Origin: Fundidesulfovibrio magnetotacticus
Lineage (GTDB): Bacteria > Desulfobacterota > Desulfovibrionia > Desulfovibrionales > Desulfovibrionaceae
Assembly (NCBI RefSeq): GCF_013019105.1
Contig: NZ_BLTE01000008.1
Coordinates: 1 to 64,000, forward strand
Length of the DNA stretch: 64,000 bases
Reading direction: 5' to 3'
Of the stretch, positions 52,533 to 61,061 are shown one piece after another. A program made the position numbers and the translations under genes. Below the pieces are notes generated by a model. That model saw nothing but the letters and a program-made list of their open reading frames with translations. It was not told where the DNA came from and did not search any database. The stretch's first letter is position 1, and each line of letters starts with the position of its first letter.

Positions 52533-53534
52533 ATGGCAGGACTTGTGACCGCGCTCATGGCCGTAGTGGCCTTGGCCGCCGCCGCGGCTCTCGGGGCGCA
52601 GGCGGGAATGGCGGGGGTGTTCGGGATAGCCGTCCCGTACGTGGCCGTCGCGATCTTCGTGGCGGGATTCATCAAAAAGGTGATCGGTTGGGCGTCCACG
52701 CCGCAACCCTTCTCCATCGCCACCACTGGCGGGCAGCAGTATTCGCAGCCCTGGGTGAAGCAGGCGAAGTTCGACAACCCTTCCACCCCGGGCCAGACTT
52801 TCGTGCGCATGGCCCTGGAAGTGCTCTGCTTCCGCAGCCTCTTCCGCAACACCAAGCTCGACAACCGCCCCGCCGAGGGCCGCGTCGGCTACGGCTCGGA
52901 CAAGTCACTGTGGCTCTTCGCGCTCATGTTCCACTACTGCTTCCTGATCGTGTTCGTCAGGCACTTCCGCTTCTTCCTGGAGCCCGTGCCCATGGCCATC
53001 ACCGGGGTCGAGTTCGTGGACTCCATCCTGCAGATCGGCGTGCCCACGCTCTACCTCACGGACGTCTTCTTCGTGGTGGGCGTCTCCTTCCTGCTGGCCC
53101 GGCGCATCTGGGACCCCAAGGTCAATTACATCTCCCTTGCCTCGGACTACTTCCCCCTGTTCCTGATCCTTGCGATCGCGCTTTCGGGCATCTACATGCG
53201 CTACTTCGCCAAGGTGGACGTGATCGCCATCAAGCAGCTCGCCTTCGGACTGGTGAGCTTCAAGCCCGTGATCCCGCCCAACGTGGACTGGTCCTTCTAC
53301 ATGCACTTCTTCCTGGTGTGCGTGCTGTGGGCCTACTTCCCCTTCTCCAAGCTCATGCACCTGGGCGGCGTGTTCCTGAGCCCCACTCGGAACCTGCCCA
53401 ACAACACCCGTATGGTGCGTTACATCAACCCCTGGAACGATCCCTCCATCAAGCCCCACAGCTATGAGGAGTATGAGAACGACTTCCGGGAGAAGATGAT
53501 CGAGGCCGGCCTGCCGGTGGACAAGGAAGCCTAA
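52533..53534 (+). CDS. dsrM: DsrM, membrane cytochrome b subunit of the DsrMKJOP complex
   Basis: The 333-residue protein has about six membrane helices in the NarI-type heme b family (histidines in MFHYCFLIVFVRHFRF near 130-145 and MHFFLVCVLWAYFPFSKLMH near 255-275). It takes electrons from the quinone pool for DsrK. The start at 52533 with GGAGG is used. DsrMKJOP links the membrane to sulfite reduction by DsrC and DsrAB in sulfate reducers. Genes M, K, J, O and P follow each other closely. Confidence 0.93.
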   Translation: MAGLVTALMAVVALAAAAALGAQAGMAGVFGIAVPYVAVAIFVAGFIKKVIGWASTPQPFSIATTGGQQYSQPWVKQAKFDNPSTPGQTFVRMALEVLCFRSLFRNTKLDNRPAEGRVGYGSDKSLWLFALMFHYCFLIVFVRHFRFFLEPVPMAITGVEFVDSILQIGVPTLYLTDVFFVVGVSFLLARRIWDPKVNYISLASDYFPLFLILAIALSGIYMRYFAKVDVIAIKQLAFGLVSFKPVIPPNVDWSFYMHFFLVCVLWAYFPFSKLMHLGGVFLSPTRNLPNNTRMVRYINPWNDPSIKPHSYEEYENDFREKMIEAGLPVDKEA

Positions 53535-53569
53535 ACCGCCCCGGCTGGGCGAACCGCGAGGGAGACAAC

Positions 53570-55186
53570 ATGTCGAAGATGGCTCCGCCTGAAGAAGTCA
53601 TGAACGTCGACTACACCACGCCCGCAGAGGCGTGGATGGACGTGAAGCCCGAGTTCAAGCTCGGCAACTATTCCTATCCCGGCAAGCCCGAGGTCCTCAA
53701 ATACCTCGGCCTGCCCAACCCCAGAGTGTGGAACCCTACCGAGGAAGACTGGAAGCTCCCTCCCGACTGGAAGGAGATCATCACCGAAGGGTTCCGCGAA
53801 CTCCTTGGCAAGTACCGCTCGCTCAAGGTGTTCATGGACGTGTGCGTGCGCTGCGGCGCCTGCGCCGACAAGTGCCACTTCTACATCGGTTCGGGCGACC
53901 CCAAGAACATGCCCGTGCTGCGAGCCGAACTGCTGCGCTCCATCTACCGGGGCGACTTCACCATGGCCGGCAAGATCCTCGGCAAGCTGGCCGGCGCCCG
54001 CAAGCTGGAAGAAGACGTGATCAAAGAATGGTTCATGTACTTCTACCAGTGCACCCAGTGCCGCCGCTGCTCGCTCTTCTGCCCCTACGGCATCGACACC
54101 GCCGAGATCACCTTCCTGGCGCGTGACCTGATGAACCGCATCGGCGTGAACATCAACTGGATTCTCGAGCCCGCCGCCAACTGCAACCGCACCGGAAACC
54201 ACCTGGGCATCCAGCCCCATGCCTTCAAGGACATGATGGACTTCCTGGTGGACGACATCGAGACCATCACCGGCAGGCGCGTGGAGCCCACCTTCCACCG
54301 CAAGGGCGCGGAGATCCTCTTCATCACGCCCTCCGGCGACATCTTCGCCGAGCCCGGCATCTACACCTTCATGGGCTACCTGCTGCTCTTCGACTACCTG
54401 GACCTGGACGTCACCTGGTCCACCTACGCGTCGGAAGGCGGCAACTTCGGTTCGTTCATGAACGACAAGTGGATGAAGAAACTCAACGCCAAGATGTATG
54501 CCGAGGCCAAGCGCCTGGGCGTGAAATACATCATCGGCGGCGAGTGCGGCCACATGTGGCGCGTGCTCAACCAGTTCATGGACACCATGAACGGCCCCGC
54601 CGACTTCCTGGAAGTGCCCAAGAGCCCCATCACCGGCACGGTGTTCGACAACGCCAGGTCCACCAAGATGATCCACTTGGTGGAGTTCACCGCCGACCTC
54701 ATCCGCAACAACAAGCTCAAGCTCGACAAGAGCCGCAACGCGGGCATGGTCGCCACCTGGCACGACTCCTGTAACACCTCACGCGGCATGGGCTTCTTCG
54801 ACGAACCCCGCTACGTGCTGGAAAACGTCGTGGAAAAGTTCGTGGACATGCCCACGCAGACCATCCGCGAGCAGACCTTCTGCTGCGGCGGCGGCGCGGG
54901 CCTGAACAACGGCGAATTCACCGACATGCGCCTGCGCGGCGGCCTGCCCCGCGGCAACGCCCTCCAGTATGTGCAGCAGAAGTTCGGCGTGAACACCATG
55001 AGCTGCATCTGCGCCATCGACCGCGCCACCCTGCCCGGCCTGGCCGACTACTGGGCCCCCGGCGTCAAGGTGACCGGCCTCCACGAGCTGGTGGGCAACG
55101 CCCTGGTCTTCGACGACGAGGAGCAGGAGCGCACCATGAACCTCCGCCAGGAAGACCTGCCCGGCATTGAAGGGGAGGACGAATAA
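53570..55186 (+). CDS. dsrK: DsrK, iron-sulfur catalytic subunit (HdrD-like)
   Basis: The 538-residue protein is related to heterodisulfide reductase subunit D. It has two [4Fe-4S] motifs, CVRCGACADKCHF near 91-103 and CTQCRRCSLFCPYG near 160-173. It then has CCG-type motifs: GGECGHMW near 320, DSCN near 400, and FCCGGGAG near 440. These hold the special noncubane cluster that reduces the DsrC trisulfide. It is expected in the cytoplasm, bound to DsrM. It overlaps dsrJ by one base. Confidence 0.94.
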   Translation: MSKMAPPEEVMNVDYTTPAEAWMDVKPEFKLGNYSYPGKPEVLKYLGLPNPRVWNPTEEDWKLPPDWKEIITEGFRELLGKYRSLKVFMDVCVRCGACADKCHFYIGSGDPKNMPVLRAELLRSIYRGDFTMAGKILGKLAGARKLEEDVIKEWFMYFYQCTQCRRCSLFCPYGIDTAEITFLARDLMNRIGVNINWILEPAANCNRTGNHLGIQPHAFKDMMDFLVDDIETITGRRVEPTFHRKGAEILFITPSGDIFAEPGIYTFMGYLLLFDYLDLDVTWSTYASEGGNFGSFMNDKWMKKLNAKMYAEAKRLGVKYIIGGECGHMWRVLNQFMDTMNGPADFLEVPKSPITGTVFDNARSTKMIHLVEFTADLIRNNKLKLDKSRNAGMVATWHDSCNTSRGMGFFDEPRYVLENVVEKFVDMPTQTIREQTFCCGGGAGLNNGEFTDMRLRGGLPRGNALQYVQQKFGVNTMSCICAIDRATLPGLADYWAPGVKVTGLHELVGNALVFDDEEQERTMNLRQEDLPGIEGEDE

Positions 55187-55575
55187 TGTACAACGCGAAA
55201 TACATCATCCCCGGGCTTGTGATCTTTTTGATCCTTGCCCTTTCGCCCTTCCTCCTGGGCGCGGGCAAGGATCCCATCAAGGTGGAGACCGAGAAGCCCA
55301 AGAACTCCAAGGAATGCGTTCTCAAGACCGAGAAGATGCGCGACGTGCACATGGTTCTCCTGAACGAATGGCGCGACGACGTTATCCGCAACGGCAAGCG
55401 CGTCTACACCAACGAGTCGGGCAAGCAGTTCAACATGAGCCTGACCAACACCTGCATGGGCTGCCACGAGAACAAGGACAAGTTCTGCGACAAGTGCCAC
55501 GTCGAAGTCGGCGTGAACCCCTACTGCTGGACCTGCCACAATACCTCGCCCGTGAAGAAAGAGGGGGGGAACTAA
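55186..55575 (+). CDS. dsrJ: DsrJ, triheme cytochrome c
   Basis: The 129-residue protein has a signal anchor (about 7-25) and three CXXCH heme sites: CMGCH near 87, CDKCH near 96 and CWTCH near 111. DsrJ is the periplasmic electron carrier of the complex. The number of hemes is the expected three. The start overlaps the dsrK stop codon by one base. Confidence 0.93.
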   Translation: MYNAKYIIPGLVIFLILALSPFLLGAGKDPIKVETEKPKNSKECVLKTEKMRDVHMVLLNEWRDDVIRNGKRVYTNESGKQFNMSLTNTCMGCHENKDKFCDKCHVEVGVNPYCWTCHNTSPVKKEGGN

Positions 55576-55576
55576 C

Positions 55577-56353
55577 ATGAAAAGCTCCAGACGCGACTTC
55601 CTGAAGATCGCCGGTGTATCGGCCCTGGGGCTCTCGGCCGGCACGCTGGGCTTCCTTGGAGAAGGCGCCCAGGCCGCCGACGCCCTCCCCACGGCCCAGG
55701 ACTTCGCCAAGCCCTCTAATGCCAAGCAGTGGGGCATGGTCATCGACACGGCCAAGCTCGATGACGCCACCATGAAGAAGTGCATCGACGCCTGCCACGC
55801 CACCCACAACGTGCCAAAGATCGAAGGCAAGCAGGAAATCAAGTGGCTGTGGACCGACGATTTCCACGCCACCTTCCCCACGGAGTTCCCCACCTACCTC
55901 TCCGACGATCTGCACCACCGCAAGTTCCTGCTGTTGTGCAACCACTGCGCCAACCCCGCCTGCGTGCGCGTGTGCCCCACCAAGGCCACGTTCAAGAACA
56001 ACGAGGGGCTGGTGATCATGGACTACCACCGCTGCATCGGCTGTCGCTACTGCATGGCCGGCTGCCCCTACGGCGCGCGCAGCTTCAACTTCCGCGATCC
56101 CGAGAAGTTCATCGCCAACATGAACCCCCTCTACCCCCACCGCACCCGGGGTGTCGTGGAAAAGTGCACCTTCTGCGTGGAGAAGCTCGCCCAGGGCAAG
56201 TTGCCCCTGTGCGTCGAGGCCTCCGGCGGCGCCATGGTTTTCGGCGACCTGGAAGACCCCAAGTCCCCCGTGCGCCAGATCCTGAAGGACAAGTACGCCG
56301 TCAGGCGCAACCCGGCCGCTGGAACCGAACCCAGCGTGTTCTACATCCTCTAG
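55577..56353 (+). CDS. dsrO: DsrO, periplasmic iron-sulfur subunit
   Basis: The 258-residue protein has a twin-arginine signal (SSRRDFLKIAG). It has cysteine clusters including CNHCANPACVRVCP and CIGCRYCMAGCPYG, as in the NrfC/DmsB family. It works in the periplasm next to DsrP and DsrJ. It starts 1 bp after dsrJ. Confidence 0.93.
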   Translation: MKSSRRDFLKIAGVSALGLSAGTLGFLGEGAQAADALPTAQDFAKPSNAKQWGMVIDTAKLDDATMKKCIDACHATHNVPKIEGKQEIKWLWTDDFHATFPTEFPTYLSDDLHHRKFLLLCNHCANPACVRVCPTKATFKNNEGLVIMDYHRCIGCRYCMAGCPYGARSFNFRDPEKFIANMNPLYPHRTRGVVEKCTFCVEKLAQGKLPLCVEASGGAMVFGDLEDPKSPVRQILKDKYAVRRNPAAGTEPSVFYIL

Positions 56354-56363
56354 GAGTGCGGAC

Positions 56364-57527
56364 ATGATCGAAAAAGCTCTCAAGGGAAGCCCGCGCTACT
56401 TCGGCGCCCTGTTGGCCTTCTTGGCCCTCATGGGCATCGGAGGCGGGTTCTACCTCATCCAGCTCAACAACGGCCTGATGATCACCGGGCTCTCGCGCGA
56501 CGTGTCCTGGGGCTTCTACATCGCCCAGTTCACCTACATGGTCGGCGTGGCCGCCTCGGCCGTGATGCTCGTGCTGCCCTACTACTTCCACCACTACAAA
56601 GCCTATTCCAAGATGATCATCATGGGCGAGTTCCTCGCCATCGCCGCGGTCATCATGTGCCTGGGCTTCATCGTCATCGACATCGGGCAGCCCCAGCGCA
56701 TGCTCAACGTGCTCATCAACTCAACCCCCCGCTCCGTGCTCTTCTGGGACATGGTGGTGTTGAACGGCTACCTCGTCCTCAACGTGGTCATCGGCTGGAC
56801 CAGCCTCATGGCCTACTGGAAGCGCGTCACGCCCCCCGCGTGGGTGAAGCCCCTGGTGTACCTCTCCATCATCTGGGCCTTCTCCATCCACACGGTCACG
56901 GCGTTCCTGTACGCGGGCCTTCCCGGCCGCCACTTCTGGCTTACCGCCATCCTGGCCGCCCGCTTCCTCTCCTCGGCCTTCTGCTCCGGCCCGTCCATCC
57001 TGCTGCTCATGACCCTGCTGGTGGGCAAGCTCACCAAGTTCGATCCCGGCAAGGAAGCGGTGAAGACCCTCTCCACCACCATCACCTATGCCATGTGCGT
57101 GAACGTGTTCTTCTTCTTCCTGGAGCTCTTCACGGCCTTCTACTCCAACATGCCCGGCCACATGGCCCCCATCGAGTTCCTGTTCAACGGCTTCCAGGGA
57201 AGCACCTACATGACCCCGTTCATGTGGACCGCCTCCTTCCTGGCCATCGGCTCGCTCATCTTGCTCATTCCGCCCCGCTGGCGCGAGAACCGCGACATGC
57301 TCGTCCCCGCCCTGATCATGCTGGTCATCGGCACCTGGCTGGACAAGGGCATGGGCCTCATCGCCGCGGGCTTCACCCCGAACCCGTTCGAGCGCGTCAC
57401 CGAGTACCTGCCCACCGGCCCCGAGATGATGATCGCCCTCATGATCTACGCCACCGGCGGCTTCGTGCTCACTGTGCTTTGGAAGATCGCCCTGGAAGTC
57501 AGGGCCGAGGTGGAAGGCAGCGTCTAG
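56364..57527 (+). CDS. dsrP: DsrP, NrfD-type membrane subunit
   Basis: The 387-residue protein has ten predicted membrane helices typical of the NrfD/PsrC family, which binds quinones but no heme. Typical positions are GGFYLIQLNNGLMITGLSRD near the N-terminus and a long helix set up to residue 380. It closes the DsrMKJOP operon and is followed by a strong terminator. Confidence 0.93.
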   Translation: MIEKALKGSPRYFGALLAFLALMGIGGGFYLIQLNNGLMITGLSRDVSWGFYIAQFTYMVGVAASAVMLVLPYYFHHYKAYSKMIIMGEFLAIAAVIMCLGFIVIDIGQPQRMLNVLINSTPRSVLFWDMVVLNGYLVLNVVIGWTSLMAYWKRVTPPAWVKPLVYLSIIWAFSIHTVTAFLYAGLPGRHFWLTAILAARFLSSAFCSGPSILLLMTLLVGKLTKFDPGKEAVKTLSTTITYAMCVNVFFFFLELFTAFYSNMPGHMAPIEFLFNGFQGSTYMTPFMWTASFLAIGSLILLIPPRWRENRDMLVPALIMLVIGTWLDKGMGLIAAGFTPNPFERVTEYLPTGPEMMIALMIYATGGFVLTVLWKIALEVRAEVEGSV

Positions 57528-57547
57528 CCCTTCCCCCCGTGGAATGC

Positions 57548-57580
57548 AAAGGCCGCCCTTATGGGCGGCCTTTTTTTTTT
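57548..57580 (+). terminator. Strong intrinsic terminator of dsrMKJOP
   Basis: An 8-bp GC stem GGCCGCCC/GGGCGGCC (57551-57558 with 57563-57570), preceded by AAA and followed by ten T (57571-57580), 20 bp after dsrP. Confidence 0.95.
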
Positions 57581-57651
57581 GCGCGGTTGCCTGTGCGTCC
57601 GGGAACACGCGCTCACCCGCCGGGATGGTCACGTTGTCCCCGCGACGGGTC

Positions 57652-58020
57652 TCATGCCTGGCAGATGCCCGCCACGCCCACCTTGGTGAAGAGGTGCGGC
57701 GACGCCGCGGCGCTTGGGGGATACAACGCCAGCCCTGCTAGGAACTCCGGATCGGCGAAGGCCTTTCGGAAATGGGCCACGCTCTGCCAGAGCGCATGAT
57801 TCAGGAAAACCCCGCTTCCCGCGAGTCCTTGATGAAGCTGCGTGGAAACAAAACCCGGTTGACGCTGCATGACGCGCGCATCGCGCGTCCAGGCCTCGAC
57901 AAGGGCCGCACTTTCGTCTGGATGCACGGTGAACACGTTCACCAGCACCACCGGACCGGACTCCTCCTGCATCTGTTCAGCCAGCGCGACATGCTCGCTC
58001 ATCTCTCGGAATCGCACCAT
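57652..58020 (-). CDS. ABM-domain protein (antibiotic biosynthesis monooxygenase family)
   Basis: The 122-residue protein has the ABM fold pattern VVLVNVFTVHPDESAALVEAW, then QPGFVSTQLHQ and ALWQSVAHFRKAF near 75-90. Such proteins are small dimeric monooxygenase-like or heme-interacting enzymes. The start at 58020 has GGAGG six bases upstream. The MarR gene lies 458 bp upstream in the same direction and may regulate it. Substrate unknown. Confidence 0.8.
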   Translation of the reverse strand: MVRFREMSEHVALAEQMQEESGPVVLVNVFTVHPDESAALVEAWTRDARVMQRQPGFVSTQLHQGLAGSGVFLNHALWQSVAHFRKAFADPEFLAGLALYPPSAAASPHLFTKVGVAGICQA

Positions 58021-58478
58021 GATCTTCCTCCCGCGTTGACAGCTTCTCCACGACAGCCAGGTTCAGGACTCAAGGCGCTTGCCTGACGCACGACCAGGGC
58101 TTGAGCATAGAGTTGATCCCCGCGAAGCCATGCTTTGCATTCTGGACCAGACCCATCACCTGGCCAAAAATTCAGGAGGGAGGTGGCCAGGCTCCTACCC
58201 CGCAAGGGCTGACGGAATATGCATCAATGAATTTTCTAGCAGAATCCACTCCGTCGAGCGTCCCCGGTTCGACAGGACGGTCAGGAAACACAAGGCCGTG
58301 CTGGCGACCCCCGAGTCGGTCCAGCACACTCTGAAAAGGATATGGCACCCCTGAAGCATTTCCTGGCCACAGGCACACAGTCGCCTGCGCATGACTCGCT
58401 CCCTTCCTGCCCAGCTGCCCGTGCGTTCTGCTGGTTCGCGCGGTCCGACCCGTTTGCCGCGTCCACACACAAGGGGCC
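58021..58478. other. Intergenic region of 458 bp without a recognised gene
   Basis: The base composition is less GC-rich than the coding neighbourhood, with an AT-rich patch around 58205-58250. An 8-bp inverted repeat CCTGGCCA/TGGCCAGG (58159-58166 with 58184-58191) is the clearest structure. Short frames on both strands have no family resemblance. A decayed gene is possible. Confidence 0.5.
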
Positions 58479-59039
58479 TCACGCGAGGCCATCCTCGGAT
58501 TGCCGGGCTTCATCGGGGGATGCCTCCCCGCTCTCGCCGGACCAGGGTCGCGAAGGGTTCACGCCGCCTGGCAGGGCATCGCCCTCCAGACGCTCCAGAA
58601 GGGTCTCCAAGACTCTCGAGGCCTCGCCCAACCGCTCTTCGCCCATACCCGCCGTGATGCGCGCCGCCCAGGCCCCGTAACGGGTTTCGACGGCGGCGTA
58701 GGTCTCCTGCCCCTTGATGGTCAGGCGATGCAGCGGGGAGCCTCTGCGCGAAGGGTTCAGGTTCTTTTCCACATGCCCTGAGTCCGTCAACGCGTTGATC
58801 TGCTTCTGGACCCCCTGGCGGGTGAGGCCCATTGCCTCCGCGATGCGCGGCACACTCAGGGGCACAGACGCCAGGGCCAGAGCGCCCAGTACCTGCCACC
58901 GGGCGCTGGACAGGCCCAGCGGGGCCGTCAGGGCGTCGCCTGCGCGCAGAAGCAACCCGTTGGTGCGAAAGACCGCTAGACAGAGCCTGGACAGCTCCTG
59001 GAGGCGCTCCTGGCGCGTGCTGTTTTCCAAGGGATGCAT
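58479..59039 (-). CDS. MarR-family transcriptional regulator
   Basis: The 186-residue protein has a central winged helix (about 45-115; LGLSSARWQVLGALALA, PRIAEAMGLTRQGVQKQINAL, SPLHRLTIKGQETYAAV). A C-terminal dimerisation helix and an extra acidic, low-complexity tail (PSRPWSGESGEASPDEARQ) follow. The start at 59039 is preceded by AGGAAAACATC. A perfect palindromic operator lies 16 bp upstream, which points to autoregulation. Confidence 0.88.
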   Translation of the reverse strand: MHPLENSTRQERLQELSRLCLAVFRTNGLLLRAGDALTAPLGLSSARWQVLGALALASVPLSVPRIAEAMGLTRQGVQKQINALTDSGHVEKNLNPSRRGSPLHRLTIKGQETYAAVETRYGAWAARITAGMGEERLGEASRVLETLLERLEGDALPGGVNPSRPWSGESGEASPDEARQSEDGLA

Positions 59040-59054
59040 GATGTTTTCCTGCCT

Positions 59055-59076
59055 GATTGACAACCGGTTGTCAATC
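59055..59076 (-). promoter_or_regulatory. Perfect palindromic operator upstream of the MarR gene
   Basis: The 22-bp perfect palindrome is made of GATTGACAACC and GGTTGTCAATC. It contains the TTGACAA/TTGTCAA pattern typical of MarR/SlyA operators and lies 16 bp before the start codon at 59039. Confidence 0.8.
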
Positions 59077-59099
59077 GCCCTGTACAGCTGTGCCCACGC

Positions 59100-59135
59100 C
59101 AAATGAAAAGCCGCCCGGAGCAAGCTCCGGGCGGC
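59100..59135 (-). terminator. Terminator of the qmo operon
   Basis: An 11-bp perfect stem (59110-59120 with 59125-59135) with a 4-nt loop, followed on the minus strand by TTTTCATTT. It lies 25 bp downstream of the last gene of the qmo group. Confidence 0.85.
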
Positions 59136-59160
59136 CTCAAGAGGTCTGGAAAGACCAGGC

Positions 59161-59829
59161 CTACCAGTCGGACTTGGTGAAGGTGTCCTCCACGCCGAAG
59201 TCCACAACCGGCTCGGGCTCGGCGGCGGCGGCGCCACCGGCGGCGGCTCCGGCGACACCGCCGGCAGCCACGGTGACTACGCCGTGCTTCTTCACGTCCT
59301 CAATCATCTTGAGCAGCTCATCGACCTTGCCGATGTACTCGTTGACCTTGGACAGGGGGGCCACCAGCAGCTTCTCGCTCTCCTTCACGGAGGAGTCCTC
59401 GAAGCGCTTCACGGCGGCCTCGGCGGCCTTCAGCTTGGCCTCGGCGTCGGCCAGGGTGGCGGTCTTGGCGGCCAGGTCGGCCTTCACCTTGGCCAGTTCT
59501 TCGGCCTGGGCGTTCATGGTGGTCTTGTATTCGCCCAGCTTGGCGAACAGGGCGCCGATCTCGCTCATGGTGGCGGCGGGCAGCTTGGGGACGGAGACGT
59601 TCTTGCCCTGGGCGGCCAGCTGGGCGGCGTTCATGGCGATCACTTCGGGGTGCTGCTCATAGATCCAAGCCTTGGCGATGGCAGCCGCGAAAGGAGCCAA
59701 CTCCTCGTCGACAACGGTGTCGGCCATGTAGCTCACCAGCTCGACCACGCCCTTCGCCTGGCCTTCCTTGTCCACGCCCTTCAGGTACGCCATGAAGGTG
59801 TTCATCGGGAAAACTTTCGTCTCAGCCAT
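59161..59829 (-). CDS. Qmo-associated hypothetical protein (DVU0851-like)
   Basis: The 222-residue protein starts METKVFPMNTF-like (MAETKVFPM) and has a helical N-terminal part. An Ala/Lys/Glu-rich coiled coil (about 95-150, AEELAKVKADLAAKTATLAD) and a Gly/Ala-rich linker before the acidic C-terminus follow. A gene of this kind sits last in the qmoABC operon of D. vulgaris and is transcribed with it. The coiled coil suggests a structural or coupling role at the Qmo complex; enzyme motifs are absent. Confidence 0.85.
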   Translation of the reverse strand: MAETKVFPMNTFMAYLKGVDKEGQAKGVVELVSYMADTVVDEELAPFAAAIAKAWIYEQHPEVIAMNAAQLAAQGKNVSVPKLPAATMSEIGALFAKLGEYKTTMNAQAEELAKVKADLAAKTATLADAEAKLKAAEAAVKRFEDSSVKESEKLLVAPLSKVNEYIGKVDELLKMIEDVKKHGVVTVAAGGVAGAAAGGAAAAEPEPVVDFGVEDTFTKSDW

Positions 59830-59843
59830 GGGAGTTCCTCCTC

Positions 59844-61049
59844 TTAGATCTCGAAAATTTTGTCTTCAACGCGCGAGAGGGGCAGCCTGCCGCTCATGCG
59901 CGCATACACCAGGGCCGTCGTGCGGTAGACCAGGTGCCCCAGCTTGGACCAGGGCAGATAGGCGAACAACATGAACACCGTGATCAGGTGCAGGTAGTAC
60001 ACGGGGTAGGCCAGTCCGGCCACGCCCGCAAGGCGCAGCAGGAACGCGCCCGCGCCCGTGGCGAACACGGCCCAGATCACGCCAAGCAGGTACCAGTCGT
60101 AGTAGCTGGAGCCCTGCTTCTGGGCGTCCAGGTTCAGGCGGCGGCGGGTGAGCATCACCAGTCCGTAAATGCCGCCAGCCATGCCCGCCACGGCCAGGAG
60201 CTTCACCGGGCTGTAGAGGGGCATGGGGGTGTCGCCCAGCACGTGGAGCCAGCCGAAGCCCGGCACGTAGGAGCCCCAGTGGGACACGGCCACGATGCCG
60301 GTGACGATGGCCAGGGCCACGAAGGAGAACAGGATGGCCCAGTGCCCCTTGAAGCGCTCTGTGTTGTCGTTGCCGCAGTCGTTCCACTTGCGGTGGGTGA
60401 CGATCTCGTCGCGCACGACGTCGATGACGGCCTGGACCAGGGTGGGCTTGGAAGAAACATCGCCCAGCTCAAAGGTCTTGGGCAGCCCGCCGAAGGACTT
60501 CCACATGTTCATCACGCCCTTGTAGAAGCTCCATCCCATGAAGATGAAAAGGAGGATGAACGAGGGGTCGATGGTGGTGTCGCCGGGGAAGAGCTTGCCG
60601 AACCTGATGTCGCCTTCGGGGATGCCGAAGCCGCCCATGCGGATGATCCAGATCAGCGCGAAGTAGATGGCCGGAACGGCGATCAACTTAGGCAGATGCT
60701 TGGAAGAGCTCATCCACTCGCCCAGGCACTCGGGCCCCACCAGCTTGCGGTAGGTCATGTTGCGGATGGCGGCCAGGGTGTCGGCAGGCTTGGCTCCGCG
60801 GGGGCAGAGGTCCGAGCAGGTGCCGCAGTTGTGGCACAGCCACACGTCGATGTCGTTCATGAGCTTGTCTTTGAGGCCCCACTGCGCCCAGACCATCTCC
60901 TTGCGGGGATAGGGGTTCTCGGGCGGGGACAGCGGGCAGGCCACGGAGCAGGTGGCGCACTGGTAGCACTTCTTGACGGAGTCGCCACCGGCCGCCTGGA
61001 GCTCCCTGACGAAGCTCGGGTCGGGTTGTATCCGGACCGGAGAAGACAT
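59844..61049 (-). CDS. qmoC: QmoC, membrane subunit of quinone-interacting oxidoreductase
   Basis: The 401-residue fusion starts with an HdrC-like part having two [4Fe-4S] motifs, CYQCATCSVACP near 28-39 and CHNCGTCSDLCP near 72-83. It continues with a NarI-like membrane part of about six helices (helices between about 115 and 380). It passes electrons between menaquinone and QmoAB, which supply APS reductase. It lies 12 bp after qmoB. Confidence 0.95.
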   Translation of the reverse strand: MSSPVRIQPDPSFVRELQAAGGDSVKKCYQCATCSVACPLSPPENPYPRKEMVWAQWGLKDKLMNDIDVWLCHNCGTCSDLCPRGAKPADTLAAIRNMTYRKLVGPECLGEWMSSSKHLPKLIAVPAIYFALIWIIRMGGFGIPEGDIRFGKLFPGDTTIDPSFILLFIFMGWSFYKGVMNMWKSFGGLPKTFELGDVSSKPTLVQAVIDVVRDEIVTHRKWNDCGNDNTERFKGHWAILFSFVALAIVTGIVAVSHWGSYVPGFGWLHVLGDTPMPLYSPVKLLAVAGMAGGIYGLVMLTRRRLNLDAQKQGSSYYDWYLLGVIWAVFATGAGAFLLRLAGVAGLAYPVYYLHLITVFMLFAYLPWSKLGHLVYRTTALVYARMSGRLPLSRVEDKIFEI

Positions 61050-61061
61050 AAGCAGGGCCTC

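Noticed and set aside
58261-58290. tRNA-like T-loop sequence GGTTCGA.
   Set aside because: No acceptor, D or anticodon stems can be folded around it.
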